The notes beneath the pieces were generated by a model. The model was not told the DNA's origin. It ran no database searches and saw only the letters and a program-made list of their open reading frames with translations. Below, in pieces: positions 1 through 9,797 of a stretch of DNA of 64,000 nt. Source of the DNA: Cellulosimicrobium protaetiae (GTDB lineage: Bacteria; Actinomycetota; Actinomycetes; Actinomycetales; Cellulomonadaceae). The DNA lies in assembly GCF_009708005.2 (NCBI RefSeq), contig NZ_CP052757.1:1984001-2048000 (forward strand). Direction: 5' to 3'. Every line of letters begins with the position of its first letter. The stretch's first letter is position 1. Both the position numbers and the translations under genes were made by a program.

Positions 1-40
1 CAGCTCGTCACCGGCCGCGGTCGGCGCTGACCCCGTCCCG

Positions 41-77
41 GAGGGAGGGACCCGCTGACCGACCGGGTTCCTCCCTC
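41..77. terminator. Hairpin terminator after mak
   Basis: A 14-bp stem (GAGGGAGGGACCCG at 41-54 pairing with 64-77, one G-T wobble) encloses a 9-nt loop. It lies 14 bp beyond the mak stop codon and is symmetrical, so it could stop transcription from either side. Its position means that glgB, the usual fourth gene of the GlgE cluster, is not cotranscribed directly behind mak. Confidence 0.7.
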
Positions 78-90
78 TAGGCCTCCTGGG

Positions 91-1659
91 TCAGGTGTTC
101 CCCGCGAGCAGCCGGTCCACCGCGGCGAGGGGGATGGGCTCCCAGTCCGGGCGGTTGCGCGACTCGTACACGACCTCGTAGAGCGCCTTGTCGAGCGTGA
201 GCGCCCGGACGAGCGCCTCGGACGTCGCGCGGTCGACGCCCGCCGTGTCGGCCCGGTCGTACGCGTCGAGGAACGCGGTGCGTGCCTGGACGGCCCACGC
301 GGCGTCGCGCGCGCGCCCGACGGCGGCCGCGTAGTCGAACGACCGCACGATCCCGGCGACGTCGCGCAGCGCGAGGTCCGGGCGTGTGCGTTCCGCGACG
401 GGCCGCAGGGGCTCGCCCTCGAAGTCGAGCACCTTCCAGCCGAACCGGCGTGCGTGCAGCACCTGGCCGAGGTGCAGGTCGCCGTGGACGGTCTGGAGCC
501 GGGGGAGCGCGTCGGGGACGCGCGTGACGTTCGCGAGCCGCGCGGACGTCCGGTCCCAGAACGCGGCGACGTCCGCCGCGCGCCGTCCGAGCGCGCTGGA
601 GGACGCGACGGCCTCGTCCGCGCGCCGTCGCAGGTCCGCGACGAGCCAGCGCGCGTCGACGGGCGAGCCGACACCGAACGCGCTGCGGAGCGCGCCGTGC
701 AGGTCGGCGAGGACGCGTCCCAGGTCGGCCGCGAGGTCGGCGAACGAGGCGTCCTGCCCCGCGTAGGAGCAGGCGAGGTCGAACCCGTCGCGCGCGCCCT
801 CGACGAACTCGCTGAGGATCGCCAGGTGCGCGGAGCGGGTCGCTGCCGGACCCGCGCCGGTGCCCGACGGCGGCGCCCCGCCCCCCGCGGTCGGCTCTCC
901 CGGTCGGTGGTCCACGCCCGGGTCGACGGCGGCCGGGTCGTCCGCCGCGTCCCACGTCACCTCGAGCCACGCGAGCGGCCGGGGAACCCCGGCCCAGCCC
1001 TGGGCCGCCAGCGCGCGGGGGATGGTGACGTCGGGGTTGGGTCCGATCGCGATGGCGCGCAGGACCTTGAGCATGCTCCCGCCGGCGACCCGCGGCAGCA
1101 GCACCGAGCTGTTCGACTGCTCGACGCTCAGCGCGCGTCCACCGGTGAGGTCGGTGTCGGCGTCGGGGCCTCCGCCGCGGGGACTCGCCCCGTCCGGTGC
1201 CGTGCCCGGGTTCTCCCACTCCGCCACGGCCAGGAGGGCCGCCCAGCACGCGGGGTGCGCGGCGCCGTCGTGCACGACCCACCCGCCGTCGTCGGCACCG
1301 CCCGGGGCGAGCGTCCCGATCGGCGCCGCGCCGCCCGGCGTCGCGCTGCCTTGGCTCTCGCTGCCCGGCGTCGCGCCGGTCGGCAGCGACACTGGCTCGA
1401 GCACGAGGGGCACCTGCACGACGAGGTCCACGCCGTCGCCGACGAGCCGCAGCAGGTGGAGCTCGACGTGCGTCCCCGGCCACGCGTCGTCGGGCGGTCC
1501 GGGCGTCGCGGCGGACGCCGGGACGTCGAGCGCGAAAGACAGCCACGGCACGTGGCGCACGGCGACTCCCTTGACGGGGTACCACCGCCGCGCGGGCAGC
1601 CAGGCGTCCAGGAGCTCCATGAGCTCCGCCGAGGGCGGGTCCGTCCGCCGTACCGTCAC
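91..1659 (-). CDS. mak: Maltokinase (maltose 1-phosphate forming)
   Basis: Predicted cytosolic kinase that phosphorylates maltose with ATP to alpha-maltose 1-phosphate, the GlgE donor. The 522-residue protein has the Mak/Pep2 layout: an N-terminal cap with the DAWLPARRWYPVKG-type sequence near residue 20, then an aminoglycoside-phosphotransferase-like kinase lobe. The catalytic loop HGDLHLGQ starts at H392 and the metal-binding DFE is at 412-414. It is somewhat longer than the usual 440-470 residues because of Gly/Ala/Pro-rich inserts around residues 95-160 and 240-265. The GTG start at 1659 is chosen because GGGAGG lies about 6 nt upstream. treS and glgE lie upstream on the same strand, but a 285-bp gap holding an opposite-strand small gene separates mak from treS, so mak may have its own promoter. 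A TreS-Mak fusion, seen in some actinobacteria, is not present. Confidence 0.9.
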   Translation of the reverse strand: MTVRRTDPPSAELMELLDAWLPARRWYPVKGVAVRHVPWLSFALDVPASAATPGPPDDAWPGTHVELHLLRLVGDGVDLVVQVPLVLEPVSLPTGATPGSESQGSATPGGAAPIGTLAPGGADDGGWVVHDGAAHPACWAALLAVAEWENPGTAPDGASPRGGGPDADTDLTGGRALSVEQSNSSVLLPRVAGGSMLKVLRAIAIGPNPDVTIPRALAAQGWAGVPRPLAWLEVTWDAADDPAAVDPGVDHRPGEPTAGGGAPPSGTGAGPAATRSAHLAILSEFVEGARDGFDLACSYAGQDASFADLAADLGRVLADLHGALRSAFGVGSPVDARWLVADLRRRADEAVASSSALGRRAADVAAFWDRTSARLANVTRVPDALPRLQTVHGDLHLGQVLHARRFGWKVLDFEGEPLRPVAERTRPDLALRDVAGIVRSFDYAAAVGRARDAAWAVQARTAFLDAYDRADTAGVDRATSEALVRALTLDKALYEVVYESRNRPDWEPIPLAAVDRLLAGNT

Positions 1660-1785
1660 ACGTGCCTCCCGGGTCCAGGTCGCCTACATGCCATCACGCG
1701 AGCGCCTCGCCCGCCGCACGAGGCGCTGTGGGTGGCGGCGCGCACACTGTCCGGACACGCCCACGGGCGCTGAGGAGGGATACCG

Positions 1786-1935
1786 ATGGACTGTCCGCAC
1801 CCGGCCGTCACGCTCACGGAGGAGCCGGTGCGACTGAGCCACTGCGTCTCGGTCGTGCACTGGTTCACGTGCGACGCGTGCGGGGAGCGCGCCGCGGTGG
1901 TCACCCGGACGGAGATGTTCCTGGACCGCGGGTGA
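1786..1935 (+). CDS. Small zinc-ribbon-like protein, 49 residues
   Basis: A short ORF with a strong Shine-Dalgarno sequence (GAGGAGGG at 1772-1779, 6 nt before ATG). The product has Cys3-x-His5 near the N-terminus, Cys20, and a CDAC knuckle at Cys29/Cys32 followed by Gly-Glu, which would suit one zinc ion. Codon third positions are mostly G or C, as in its neighbours. It lies on the plus strand in the gap between treS and mak, which run on the minus strand, and its stop is 10 bp from the treS stop. I do not recognise a named family. The function is unknown; a small nucleic-acid or partner-binding zinc protein is a guess from the Cys pattern only. Confidence 0.6.
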   Translation: MDCPHPAVTLTEEPVRLSHCVSVVHWFTCDACGERAAVVTRTEMFLDRG

Positions 1936-1944
1936 GCCGCACGG

Positions 1945-3750
1945 TCAGGCGGGGTCGCTCACCACGAGCCAGTAGAAGTCGCGCGACCCCCACGTCATGA
2001 CGACACGCTCGTCGTCGTCGACGGCGGGGAAGTGGGCCCCGCCGAACACGTCGGTGAGCGTCGCGCCGGCGTGCCCGGGCAGGTGCACCGAGGCCGAGCG
2101 CGCGGTCGCGGACAGGTTCGCGACGCACAGGATCGTCTCGGTGTCGGTGCGGCGCAGGAACGCGAGGATCGACTCGTTGTCGCACTCGAGCGCGACGAAG
2201 TCGCCCGTGCCGAACGCCTTGTGCCGTCGCCGGACCTTGAGCATCCCGTGCACCCAGTGCAGCAGGGACGTCGACTGCTCGAGCTGCGCCTCGACGTTGA
2301 CGTAGCCGTAGTGGTGCACGAGCGACTGCACGAGCGGCAGGTACACCTTGCCGGGGTCGGCCGTCGAGAACCCGGCGTTGCGGTCGGGCGTCCACTGCAT
2401 GGGGGTGCGCACCGAGTCGCGGTCGGGCAGCCAGATGTTGTCGCCCATCCCGATCTCGTCGCCGTAGTAGAGGCACGGGCTGCCCGGGAGGGAGAGCAGG
2501 AGGGCGTGCGCGAGCTCGACCTCCTTGCGTGAGTTGTCGAGCAGGGGCGCGAGCCGACGGCGGATGCCGACGTTCGCGCGCATGCGCGGGTCGGGCGCGT
2601 ACCACCCGTACATGGACGCGCGCTCCTCGGTGGAGACCATCTCGAGCGTGAGCTCGTCGTGGTTGCGCAGGAACGTGCTCCACTGCGCGCCGGGCGGGAT
2701 GTCGGGCGTGTCGGCGAGGATCTCGAGGACCTGGTTCGCGCGCTGGTCCCTGATCGCGTAGTAGATGCGGGGCATCACGGGGAAGTGGAAGCACATGTGG
2801 CACTCGGGCTCGTCCTCGGTGCCGAAGTAGTCCACGACCTCGCGCGGCCACTGGTTCGCCTCGGCGAGCAGGATGCGCCCCGGGAACTCGGCGTCGACCA
2901 TGCGCCGCACGCGCCGCAGGAACTCGTGCGTCTGCGGCAGGTTCTCGCAGTTGGTGCCCTCGGCCTCGTAGAGGTAGGGCACCGCGTCGAGCCGGAACCC
3001 GTCGACGCCCATCTGGAGCCAGAACCGCGCGACGTCGAGCATCGCGTCGGCGACGCGGGGGTTCTCGAAGTTGAGGTCGGGCTGGTGGGAGAAGAACCGG
3101 TGCCAGAAGAACTGGCGCCGCACGGGGTCGAACGTCCAGTTGGACGTCTCGGTGTCGACGAAGATGATGCGCGCGTCCTGGTAGCGCGTGTCGTCGTCGC
3201 TCCACACGTAGAAGTCGCCGTACGGGCCCTCGGGGTCGGCGCGCGACGCCTGGAACCACGGGTGCTGGTCGCTCGTGTGGTTCATGACGAGGTCGATGAC
3301 GACGCGCATGCCGCGCGCGTGCGCCTCGCTCACGAGCTCCGCGAAGTCGGACGTGGAGCCGTACTGCGGGGCGATCGCGGTGTAGTCGGAGACGTCGTAG
3401 CCGCCGTCGCGCAGGGGCGACGGGTAGAACGGCGGTAGCCACAGCGCGTCGATCCCGAGCCACTGGAGGTAGTCGAGGCGGTCGATGAGGCCGCGCAGGT
3501 CGCCCGTCCCGCTGCCGTCCGAGTCGGAGAACGCGCGGACGATCACCTCGTAGAACACCGCGGTGCGGTACCAGTCCGGGTCGTCGGACAGGCCGGGGCG
3601 CGCGTCGACGGGCGCGGCCGGCTGGCGGCGCGGCGGGAGCGCCGCGACGGGGACCGGCGCGGTGATGGGCGGCACGGGGGCGGGGCCGGCAGCCGGCCCC
3701 CGGACGGGGTTCGGGATCTGGACCGGACGAGCGTCGCGGGGGAACGTCAT
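1945..3750 (-). CDS. treS: Trehalose synthase / maltose alpha-D-glucosyltransferase
   Basis: GH13 enzyme that interconverts trehalose and maltose in the cytosol, feeding maltose to Mak. The 601-residue length is normal for TreS. After about 45 low-complexity residues the conserved core begins at [11 protein letters not shown]. The catalytic triad is visible: nucleophile D255 in [10 protein letters not shown], acid/base E297 in LLAEANQWP and D365 in [10 protein letters not shown]. The NCENLPQTH segment just after the nucleophile is typical of TreS. ATG at 3750 overlaps the glgE stop by 4 bp (ATGA), so translation is probably coupled. No trehalose-forming otsAB or treYZ genes are in this window. 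Confidence 0.95.
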   Translation of the reverse strand: MTFPRDARPVQIPNPVRGPAAGPAPVPPITAPVPVAALPPRRQPAAPVDARPGLSDDPDWYRTAVFYEVIVRAFSDSDGSGTGDLRGLIDRLDYLQWLGIDALWLPPFYPSPLRDGGYDVSDYTAIAPQYGSTSDFAELVSEAHARGMRVVIDLVMNHTSDQHPWFQASRADPEGPYGDFYVWSDDDTRYQDARIIFVDTETSNWTFDPVRRQFFWHRFFSHQPDLNFENPRVADAMLDVARFWLQMGVDGFRLDAVPYLYEAEGTNCENLPQTHEFLRRVRRMVDAEFPGRILLAEANQWPREVVDYFGTEDEPECHMCFHFPVMPRIYYAIRDQRANQVLEILADTPDIPPGAQWSTFLRNHDELTLEMVSTEERASMYGWYAPDPRMRANVGIRRRLAPLLDNSRKEVELAHALLLSLPGSPCLYYGDEIGMGDNIWLPDRDSVRTPMQWTPDRNAGFSTADPGKVYLPLVQSLVHHYGYVNVEAQLEQSTSLLHWVHGMLKVRRRHKAFGTGDFVALECDNESILAFLRRTDTETILCVANLSATARSASVHLPGHAGATLTDVFGGAHFPAVDDDERVVMTWGSRDFYWLVVSDPA

Positions 3751-5840
3751 GCGGGCCTCACGTGCACGACGTGCGCGACCTGGCGCATCGGCTCGAGCCG
3801 CACGTACACGTCCTGTCCCCAGCCGTAGCTCTCTCCGGACAGCTCGTCGTGCGCGACGAACGACGGCGCCCAGGGGTCGTGGCCGTCCGGGAGCGCCGGG
3901 AGGCCGAGGGCCTCGAGGTCGAGGTGCACGTTCGACTCCTGCGGGGAGTGGGGGTCGAGGTTCACGACGACGACGACGGTGTCGGCCTCGCCGGTCGGGG
4001 AGTGCTCGGCGGGCAGGTGCCGCGAGAACGCGAGCACCTGGTCGTTCGTCGTCGGGTGGACGGTGAGGTTGCGGAGCTGGCGCAGCGCGGGGTGGTCGCG
4101 CCGGACCTCGTTGAGCCGCGTGAGGAGCGTGGAGATCCCGATCTCCTCCGCGAGCGCCCAGTCGCGCGGCTTGTACTCGTACTTCTCGTTGTCGATCTGC
4201 TCCTCGACGCCCGGGCGGGGCACGTTCTCGACGAGCTCGTACCCCGAGTAGATCCCCCACGTGGGCGACCCGGTCGCGGCGAGCACCGCGCGCACCGCGA
4301 ACCCGGCCACCCCGCCGTGCTGGAGGTACGGCGGGAGGATGTCGTGCGTCGTCGGCCAGAAGCTCGGCCGCATGTACGCTCCGGCCTCGCCCGAGACCTC
4401 CTCGAGGTACTCGGCGAGCTCGTCGCGGGTGTTGCGCCACGTGAAGTACGTGTACGACTGGTGGAACCCGATGCGCGCGAGCGTGTGCATCATCGCGGGC
4501 TTGGTGAACGCCTCCGAGAGGAACACGACCTCGGGGTTCGTCGCGCGCACCTCGGCGAGCAGCCACTCCCAGAAGTCGAGCGGCTTGGTGTGCGGGTTGT
4601 CGACGCGGAACGCCGTGACGCCCCGGTCGATCCACACGCGGACCACGCGCAGGACCTCGGCGTAGATGCCCTCGGGGTCGTTGTCGAAGTTGAGCGGGTA
4701 GATGTCCTGGTACTTCTTGGGCGGGTTCTCGGCGTACGCGATCGAGCCGTCGACGCGGGTCGTGAACCACTCGGGGTGCTCGGCGACCCACGGGTGGTCG
4801 GGCGAGCACTGGAGCGCGAGGTCGATCGCGACCTCGAGCCCGTGGCGCCGGGCCTCCTTGACGAACGCGCGGAACGTGCGGTCGCTGCCGAGCTCGGGGT
4901 GGATCGCGTCGTGGCCGCCGTCCTTCGAGCCGATCGCGTACGGGCTGCCCGGGTCGCCCGGGAGCGCGGTGAGGGAGTTGTTGCGGCCCTTGCGGTGGGT
5001 CGTGCCGATGGGGTGGACGGGCGTGAGGTAGACGACGTCGAAGCCCATCGCGGCGATCGCCGGCAGGCGGCGGGCAGCGGCAGTGAACGTCCCGGAGCGC
5101 CAGCGTCCGTCCTTGAGCCGCCGCGCGCCCTCGGAGCGCGGGAACATCTCGTACCACGCGCCCGCGAGCGCCAGCGGCCGCTCCACGCGCAGGGCGTACG
5201 TGGCCGACGCCGTCACGTGGTCGCGCAGGGGCGCGCGACGCAGGACGTCGCGCACCTCGGGCGACGTCGCGGCGGCGAGCCGGGCCTGCGCGGGCCGGCT
5301 CGCGTCGGCGAGCGCGGCGGCCGCGTCGGCGAGCGTGCGCGCGTCCTCGGGGGAGCGGGCTCCCGGGGTGCCGTCCGCGCCCGGCAGGGGGACGGCGTCG
5401 GCCAGGACGCGCTCGAAGAGCCGGACGCCCTCGGCCAGCATGAGGTCGACGTCGACGCCCGCCTCGATCTTGATCGTCGCGTCGTGGGACCACGTGCCGT
5501 ACGGGTCGCTCCACGCCTCGACGCGCAGCGACCAGTCACCGACCGCGTCGGGGTGCAGCGTGCCGCGGAACCGGTCGAGGCCGGGCGCGACGTCGACCAT
5601 CGGCGCGGTGCGCTCGGTCCCGTCGGGGGCGACGAGGACGGCGGTCGCCGCGACGGCGTCGTGCCCCTCGCGGAACACGGTCGCCTCGACCGGCACCATC
5701 TCGCCGACGACCGCCTTCGCGGGCCACCGGCCGCCCTCGACGACGGGCGAGACGTCCAGCACGGGGATGCGGCCGATCGGGGCGGCGGGGGCGGGGGCGG
5801 GCGAGCGGTGCGGCGCGCGGGCCGGAGGGGTCGTCGTCAC
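3747..5840 (-). CDS. glgE: Alpha-1,4-glucan:maltose-1-phosphate maltosyltransferase
   Basis: Transfers maltosyl units from alpha-maltose 1-phosphate to the non-reducing end of alpha-1,4-glucan. The 697-residue protein has the expected N-terminal domain that begins near [16 protein letters not shown], and then the GH13_3 barrel. Nucleophile D414 sits in [10 protein letters not shown] and acid/base E443 in FLSEAFTKP, both strongly GlgE-like. GTG at 5840 is chosen because the protein then starts just before the conserved region; GTG at 5846 is equally possible, and no clear Shine-Dalgarno sequence is seen for either. It heads the glgE-treS unit and is divergent from glgP, with 171 bp between the two starts, so glucan synthesis and phosphorolysis share one control region. 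Confidence 0.94.
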   Translation of the reverse strand: MTTTPPARAPHRSPAPAPAAPIGRIPVLDVSPVVEGGRWPAKAVVGEMVPVEATVFREGHDAVAATAVLVAPDGTERTAPMVDVAPGLDRFRGTLHPDAVGDWSLRVEAWSDPYGTWSHDATIKIEAGVDVDLMLAEGVRLFERVLADAVPLPGADGTPGARSPEDARTLADAAAALADASRPAQARLAAATSPEVRDVLRRAPLRDHVTASATYALRVERPLALAGAWYEMFPRSEGARRLKDGRWRSGTFTAAARRLPAIAAMGFDVVYLTPVHPIGTTHRKGRNNSLTALPGDPGSPYAIGSKDGGHDAIHPELGSDRTFRAFVKEARRHGLEVAIDLALQCSPDHPWVAEHPEWFTTRVDGSIAYAENPPKKYQDIYPLNFDNDPEGIYAEVLRVVRVWIDRGVTAFRVDNPHTKPLDFWEWLLAEVRATNPEVVFLSEAFTKPAMMHTLARIGFHQSYTYFTWRNTRDELAEYLEEVSGEAGAYMRPSFWPTTHDILPPYLQHGGVAGFAVRAVLAATGSPTWGIYSGYELVENVPRPGVEEQIDNEKYEYKPRDWALAEEIGISTLLTRLNEVRRDHPALRQLRNLTVHPTTNDQVLAFSRHLPAEHSPTGEADTVVVVVNLDPHSPQESNVHLDLEALGLPALPDGHDPWAPSFVAHDELSGESYGWGQDVYVRLEPMRQVAHVVHVRPA

Positions 5841-6011
5841 ACGCACAACGTATCGAGGCCGCCGGGGGCCAGGCACCTGGGAGCGGGGGTCGGCGCGTCG
5901 CACGTCCGTGCGCGCAGGCGGCGCGCACCCGGGTGAAAGTTCATGCAAGCGTTACGTGCGAGCGACAGCGCGAGGGTGTGCAGCGGCCCGCGCCCCCGTA
6001 GTCTCGTCCCC

Positions 6012-8612
6012 GTGAGAGCGATCCGACGGTTCACCGTCCGCACCCTGCTGCCCGCCGAGCTGCGCGACCTGGACGAGCTGGCGCACAACCTGCGCTGGTC
6101 CTGGCACGCCCCGACACGCGACCTGTTCGCCGGCATCGACCCCGAGGCGTGGGCGTCGACGCACGGCGACCCCGTCGCGCTGCTGGGCGCGCTCGGCCCG
6201 GAGCGTCTCGCGGAGCTCGCCGCGGACGGCGCGTTCGTCGAGCGCGTGCGCGCGGCGGCTGCCGACCTGCGGCACTACCTCGACGACGCGCTTTGGTACC
6301 AGCAGCGGGCGGCCTCGGACGAGGGGAGCGACTCGCTCCCGGCCGCGATCGCGTACTTCTCGCCCGAGTTCGGCATCACGTCGGTGCTGCCGCAGTACTC
6401 GGGCGGCCTCGGCATCCTCGCGGGCGACCATCTCAAGAGCGCGAGCGACCTCGGCGTGCCGATCGTCGGCGTCGGGCTCCTGTACGGCGCCGGGTACTTC
6501 AAGCAGTCCCTCACGCGCGACGGCTGGCAGGTCGAGACCTACCCGCTGCTCGACCCGGACGGCCTGCCCCTGACGTTGCTGCGCGACGACGACGGCACGC
6601 CCGCGCGCGTGTCTCTCGCCCTCCCGGGCGGGCGCACGCTGCACGCGCACGTGTGGGTCGCGGCCGTCGGGCGCGTGCCCCTGCTCCTGCTCGACTCGAA
6701 CGTGCCCGGCAACGACGAGGCCGCGCGCAAGGTCACCGACCGCCTCTACGGCGGCGGCGGCGAGCACCGCCTCCAGCAGGAGCTCCTGCTCGGCGTGGGC
6801 GGCGTGCGCGCGCTGCGCCTGTGGTCGCGCCTCACCGGCGCGCCCGAGCCGGAGGTCTACCACACGAACGAGGGCCACGCCGGGTTCCTCGGTGTCGAGC
6901 GCATCCGCGAGCTCGTGGAGCAGGGCCTCACGTTCGACGAGGCGCTCGAGGCGGTGCGCGCCGCGACCGTGTTCACGACCCACACGCCCGTCCCGGCCGG
7001 CATCGACCGGTTCGGCCGCGACCTCGTCACGCAGTACTTCGGCGGCGACATGGCCGTCGACGGGCTGCCCGTGGAGCGGGTCCTCGCGCTCGGGGCCGAG
7101 GACTACGACGGCGGCGACCCGACCGTCTTCAACATGGCCGTCATGGGCCTGCGCCTGGGCGGTCGCGCCAACGGCGTCTCGCTGCTGCACGGCGAGGTCT
7201 CGCGCGGCATGTTCGAGGGGCTGTGGCCGGGCTTCGACGCGCGCGAGGTCCCCATCACGTCCGTGACGAACGGCGTGCACTCGCCCACCTGGGTGGACCC
7301 GGCGTTCGCGGCCCTCGAGGCCGACCGGCTCGGGCTCGACGAGCTCACGGCCGACGCCGCGTCGTCGGGCTGGCTGCGCGGTGCCGGGGACGGCGGCGTG
7401 AGCGACGGCGAGCTGTGGGCGATCCGCCGCGAGATGCGGGGCCGCCTCGTCGACGAGGCACGCCGCCGCGTGCGCAAGTCGTGGCGCGAGCGCGGCGCGA
7501 CCCCGGCCGAGCTCGGCTGGGTCGACGACGTCCTGTCGCCCGACGTGCTCACCATCGGCTTCGCGCGCCGCGTGCCCACGTACAAGCGGCTCACGCTCAT
7601 GCTGCGCGACCCCGAGCGGCTCAAGGCGCTGCTGCTGCACCCCGAGCGTCCGGTCCAGCTCGTCGTGGCCGGCAAGTCGCACCCCGCGGACGACCAGGGC
7701 AAGCGGCTCATCCAGCAGCTCGTGCGCTTCACCGACGACCCCGAGGTGCGCCACCGCATCGTCTTCCTGCCCAACTACGACATCGCCATGGCGCAGTCGC
7801 TCTACCCGGGCTGCGACGTCTGGCTCAACAACCCGCTGCGGCCGCTCGAGGCGTCGGGGACGTCGGGCATGAAGTCGGCGCTCAACGGCGGTCTCAACCT
7901 GTCGATCCTCGACGGGTGGTGGGACGAGTGGTTCGACGGCGAGAACGGCTGGGCCATCCCCACCGCGGACGGCGTGGAGGACGCGGACCGTCGTGACGAC
8001 CTCGAGGCCGCCGCGCTCTACGACCTCGTGGAGCAGCAGGTCGCGCCCCGCTTCTACGACCGCGACACCGACGGCGTGCCCGGCCGATGGCTCGAGATGG
8101 TGCGCCACACGCTCGCGACGCTCGGGCCCAAGGTCCAGGCGACGCGCATGGTCGGCGAGTACGTCACGCGCCTGTACGCGCCCGCCGCCGCGGCCGGGCG
8201 GACGCTCGCCGCCGACGGGCTCGCCCCGGCGCGCGAGCTCGCGCACTGGAAGGAGTCCGTGCGGTCCGGGTGGTCGCGGGTGCGCGTCGACCACGTCGAC
8301 TCGTCCGGCATCGGCGAGGTCCCGCAGGTCGGGGACCGCCTCACCGTGCGCGCGTACGTGTCGCTGGGCGACCTGCGCCCCGAGGACGTGCAGGTGCAGG
8401 TCGTGCACGGCCGCGTCAGCGAGGCCGACGTCATCGAGGAGTTCACCGCCGAGCCGCTCGCGCTCGCCGAGACGTACGAGGCCGGCCGCCACGCGTTCGC
8501 CGGCGACGTCGTGCTCGACGCGTCCGGCCCGTTCGGCTACACCGTGCGCGTCGTCCCGACGCACACCGGCCTCCCCAGCGTCGCCGAGCTCGGCCTCGTC
8601 GCCAACGCCTGA
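6012..8612 (+). CDS. glgP: Alpha-glucan (glycogen) phosphorylase
   Basis: Pyridoxal-phosphate enzyme that releases glucose 1-phosphate from alpha-1,4-glucans. The 866-residue protein has the N-terminal DUF3417 domain (about residues 5-115), which marks the actinobacterial/thermophile branch of GT35 phosphorylases. It is followed by the catalytic domain with the PLP lysine K621 in GTSGMKSALNG. GTG at 6012 is preferred over an upstream ATG at 5943: the -10-like TAGTCT at 5999-6004 lies 7 nt before it, and the product then begins at the conserved RAIRRFTVRTLLP. This fits a leaderless transcript. Transcription probably ends at the long repeat hairpin at 8618-8692. Confidence 0.93.
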   Translation: MRAIRRFTVRTLLPAELRDLDELAHNLRWSWHAPTRDLFAGIDPEAWASTHGDPVALLGALGPERLAELAADGAFVERVRAAAADLRHYLDDALWYQQRAASDEGSDSLPAAIAYFSPEFGITSVLPQYSGGLGILAGDHLKSASDLGVPIVGVGLLYGAGYFKQSLTRDGWQVETYPLLDPDGLPLTLLRDDDGTPARVSLALPGGRTLHAHVWVAAVGRVPLLLLDSNVPGNDEAARKVTDRLYGGGGEHRLQQELLLGVGGVRALRLWSRLTGAPEPEVYHTNEGHAGFLGVERIRELVEQGLTFDEALEAVRAATVFTTHTPVPAGIDRFGRDLVTQYFGGDMAVDGLPVERVLALGAEDYDGGDPTVFNMAVMGLRLGGRANGVSLLHGEVSRGMFEGLWPGFDAREVPITSVTNGVHSPTWVDPAFAALEADRLGLDELTADAASSGWLRGAGDGGVSDGELWAIRREMRGRLVDEARRRVRKSWRERGATPAELGWVDDVLSPDVLTIGFARRVPTYKRLTLMLRDPERLKALLLHPERPVQLVVAGKSHPADDQGKRLIQQLVRFTDDPEVRHRIVFLPNYDIAMAQSLYPGCDVWLNNPLRPLEASGTSGMKSALNGGLNLSILDGWWDEWFDGENGWAIPTADGVEDADRRDDLEAAALYDLVEQQVAPRFYDRDTDGVPGRWLEMVRHTLATLGPKVQATRMVGEYVTRLYAPAAAAGRTLAADGLAPARELAHWKESVRSGWSRVRVDHVDSSGIGEVPQVGDRLTVRAYVSLGDLRPEDVQVQVVHGRVSEADVIEEFTAEPLALAETYEAGRHAFAGDVVLDASGPFGYTVRVVPTHTGLPSVAELGLVANA

Positions 8613-8617
8613 CCCCT

Positions 8618-8692
8618 CGCGCGAAGTAGAGCCTCCGGTCGCGAGGTAGAACCCCGTGTGTTCTACCTCGCGACCGGAGGCTCTATCTCGCG
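8618..8692. repeat. 3'-end GAGGTAGA repeat pair forming a long hairpin
   Basis: Two sense copies of the repeat (cores AAGTAGAG and GAGGTAGAA) are followed by inverted copies, giving a perfect 25-bp stem (8627-8651 with 8661-8685) around a 9-nt loop. Mostly paired flanks extend it on both sides. It starts 5 bp after the glgP stop and probably acts as its terminator. Other members of this repeat family lie at 9789-9861, 11157-11238, 13079-13131, 29178-29280, 29659-29700 and 29975-29995. Confidence 0.85.
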
Positions 8693-8792
8693 GGACGCGG
8701 CCGGTGACGAGACTGGCGCATACCGCTAGCGGTTTTCCACAGGCCCCTGCCCAGCCCTGGCTGTGGCCGGCGTGCTCGGACAGTCTGTGCCC

Positions 8793-9797
8793 ATGAGCAC
8801 GGACGAGCACGAGGTCGAGCAGGCGCGTCGGACGGTGAGCCGTCCCCGGGACGCGCGACGTACGCCAGGGCGTCACGACGACTCGCGCGCCTCCGCGCCG
8901 TTGCCGTCGGTGGTCCGGTTCTCGACGGAGCGGCGCGCGGAGATCGTGGCAGGAGTCCGCCGCGGCACGCTCGTTCGGGTGCGTCAGGGCGTCTACGCGG
9001 CCCCGCCGGACCCGGCGGTCTCGCCGGCACAGCGTCGGCGCGAGGCCGTCGTCGCGCGCGCCGTGGCGCTCTCGGGACGGTTGACGACGGACTACTGGTT
9101 CAGCCACTCGACCGCCGCCGTCCTGCACGGCCTGTGGACCTGGCGGCTCGCGGACGAGGTCCACGTGACGCAGCTCGGGAACCCGTCCGTGCGCCGGACC
9201 GACCCGGGGCTCCGCAGGCACTGGACGTCGCTGCCCGAGAGCGACCGTGGCGAGCTCGACGCCCTCCCGGTCACCTCGTTAGAGCGCACGATCGTCGACT
9301 GCGCGCGCTCTCTCAGCCCGGTGGCGGGCATCGTGGTCGCGGACTCGGGGCTCCGCGCAGGCGCTGACGTCCGTCGGGTCGAGGCGGCCCTGGCGGCGGC
9401 CGCCGGTGGACGTGGCGTGCGGCGTGCGCGTCAAGTGCTCGCCGAGGCAGATGCGCGCTCGGAGTCGCCGGGCGAGAGCCTGGTCCGCTGGTTGGTGGTC
9501 GACGCCGGCCTCCCGCGCCCCGAGCCGAACCTCGCGGTGACCACATGGCGAGGCTCGTACCGGTTGGACCTCGCGTGGACGACGCACCGCGTCGCGGTGG
9601 AGTTCGACGGAGCGGTCAAGTACTCCGGCGGCGAGTACGGCGATCCGCGGGGACGGCTGCTCGCGGAGAAGGCTCGGCACGACGCGCTGGTGGAGGCCGG
9701 TTGGCTCGTCCTGCGGGTGACGTGGAACGACCTCGCCGAACCTGACGTGCTTCTCCGTCGCATCCGGGCAGCGCTCGCGCGACGCTCCGCGAGATAG
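8793..9797 (+). CDS. AbiEi-like N-terminus with C-terminal DUF559/Vsr-type nuclease fold
   Basis: A 334-residue protein of a type often found as scattered orphans in actinobacteria. Residues 1-40 are poorly conserved. Residues 40-180 resemble the type IV antitoxin AbiEi region: a short winged-helix-like part with RRGTLVRVRQGVYAAPP, then VTSLERTIVDCAR. Residues 235-330 resemble DUF559/very-short-patch-repair nucleases, with D259 in YRLDLAW, E270-F-D272 in VAVEFDG, and the ARHDALVEAGW helix. An active PD-(D/E)xK-like site is therefore plausible but unproven. ATG at 8793 is used because CAGTCT at 8781-8786 lies 6 nt upstream, as for a leaderless start. No AbiEii toxin gene is adjacent. Its stop codon TAG lies inside the downstream repeat. 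Confidence 0.75.
   Translation: MSTDEHEVEQARRTVSRPRDARRTPGRHDDSRASAPLPSVVRFSTERRAEIVAGVRRGTLVRVRQGVYAAPPDPAVSPAQRRREAVVARAVALSGRLTTDYWFSHSTAAVLHGLWTWRLADEVHVTQLGNPSVRRTDPGLRRHWTSLPESDRGELDALPVTSLERTIVDCARSLSPVAGIVVADSGLRAGADVRRVEAALAAAAGGRGVRRARQVLAEADARSESPGESLVRWLVVDAGLPRPEPNLAVTTWRGSYRLDLAWTTHRVAVEFDGAVKYSGGEYGDPRGRLLAEKARHDALVEAGWLVLRVTWNDLAEPDVLLRRIRAALARRSAR

Noticed and set aside
1-30. Ten codons ending in TGA on the plus strand, possibly the end of a gene
   Set aside because: Too short to support; it could also be upstream sequence of a minus-strand gene outside the window.
5952-9221. A 1089-codon open frame on the minus strand over glgP
   Set aside because: Shadow of glgP and the intergenic repeat; the glgP catalytic motifs are on the plus strand.
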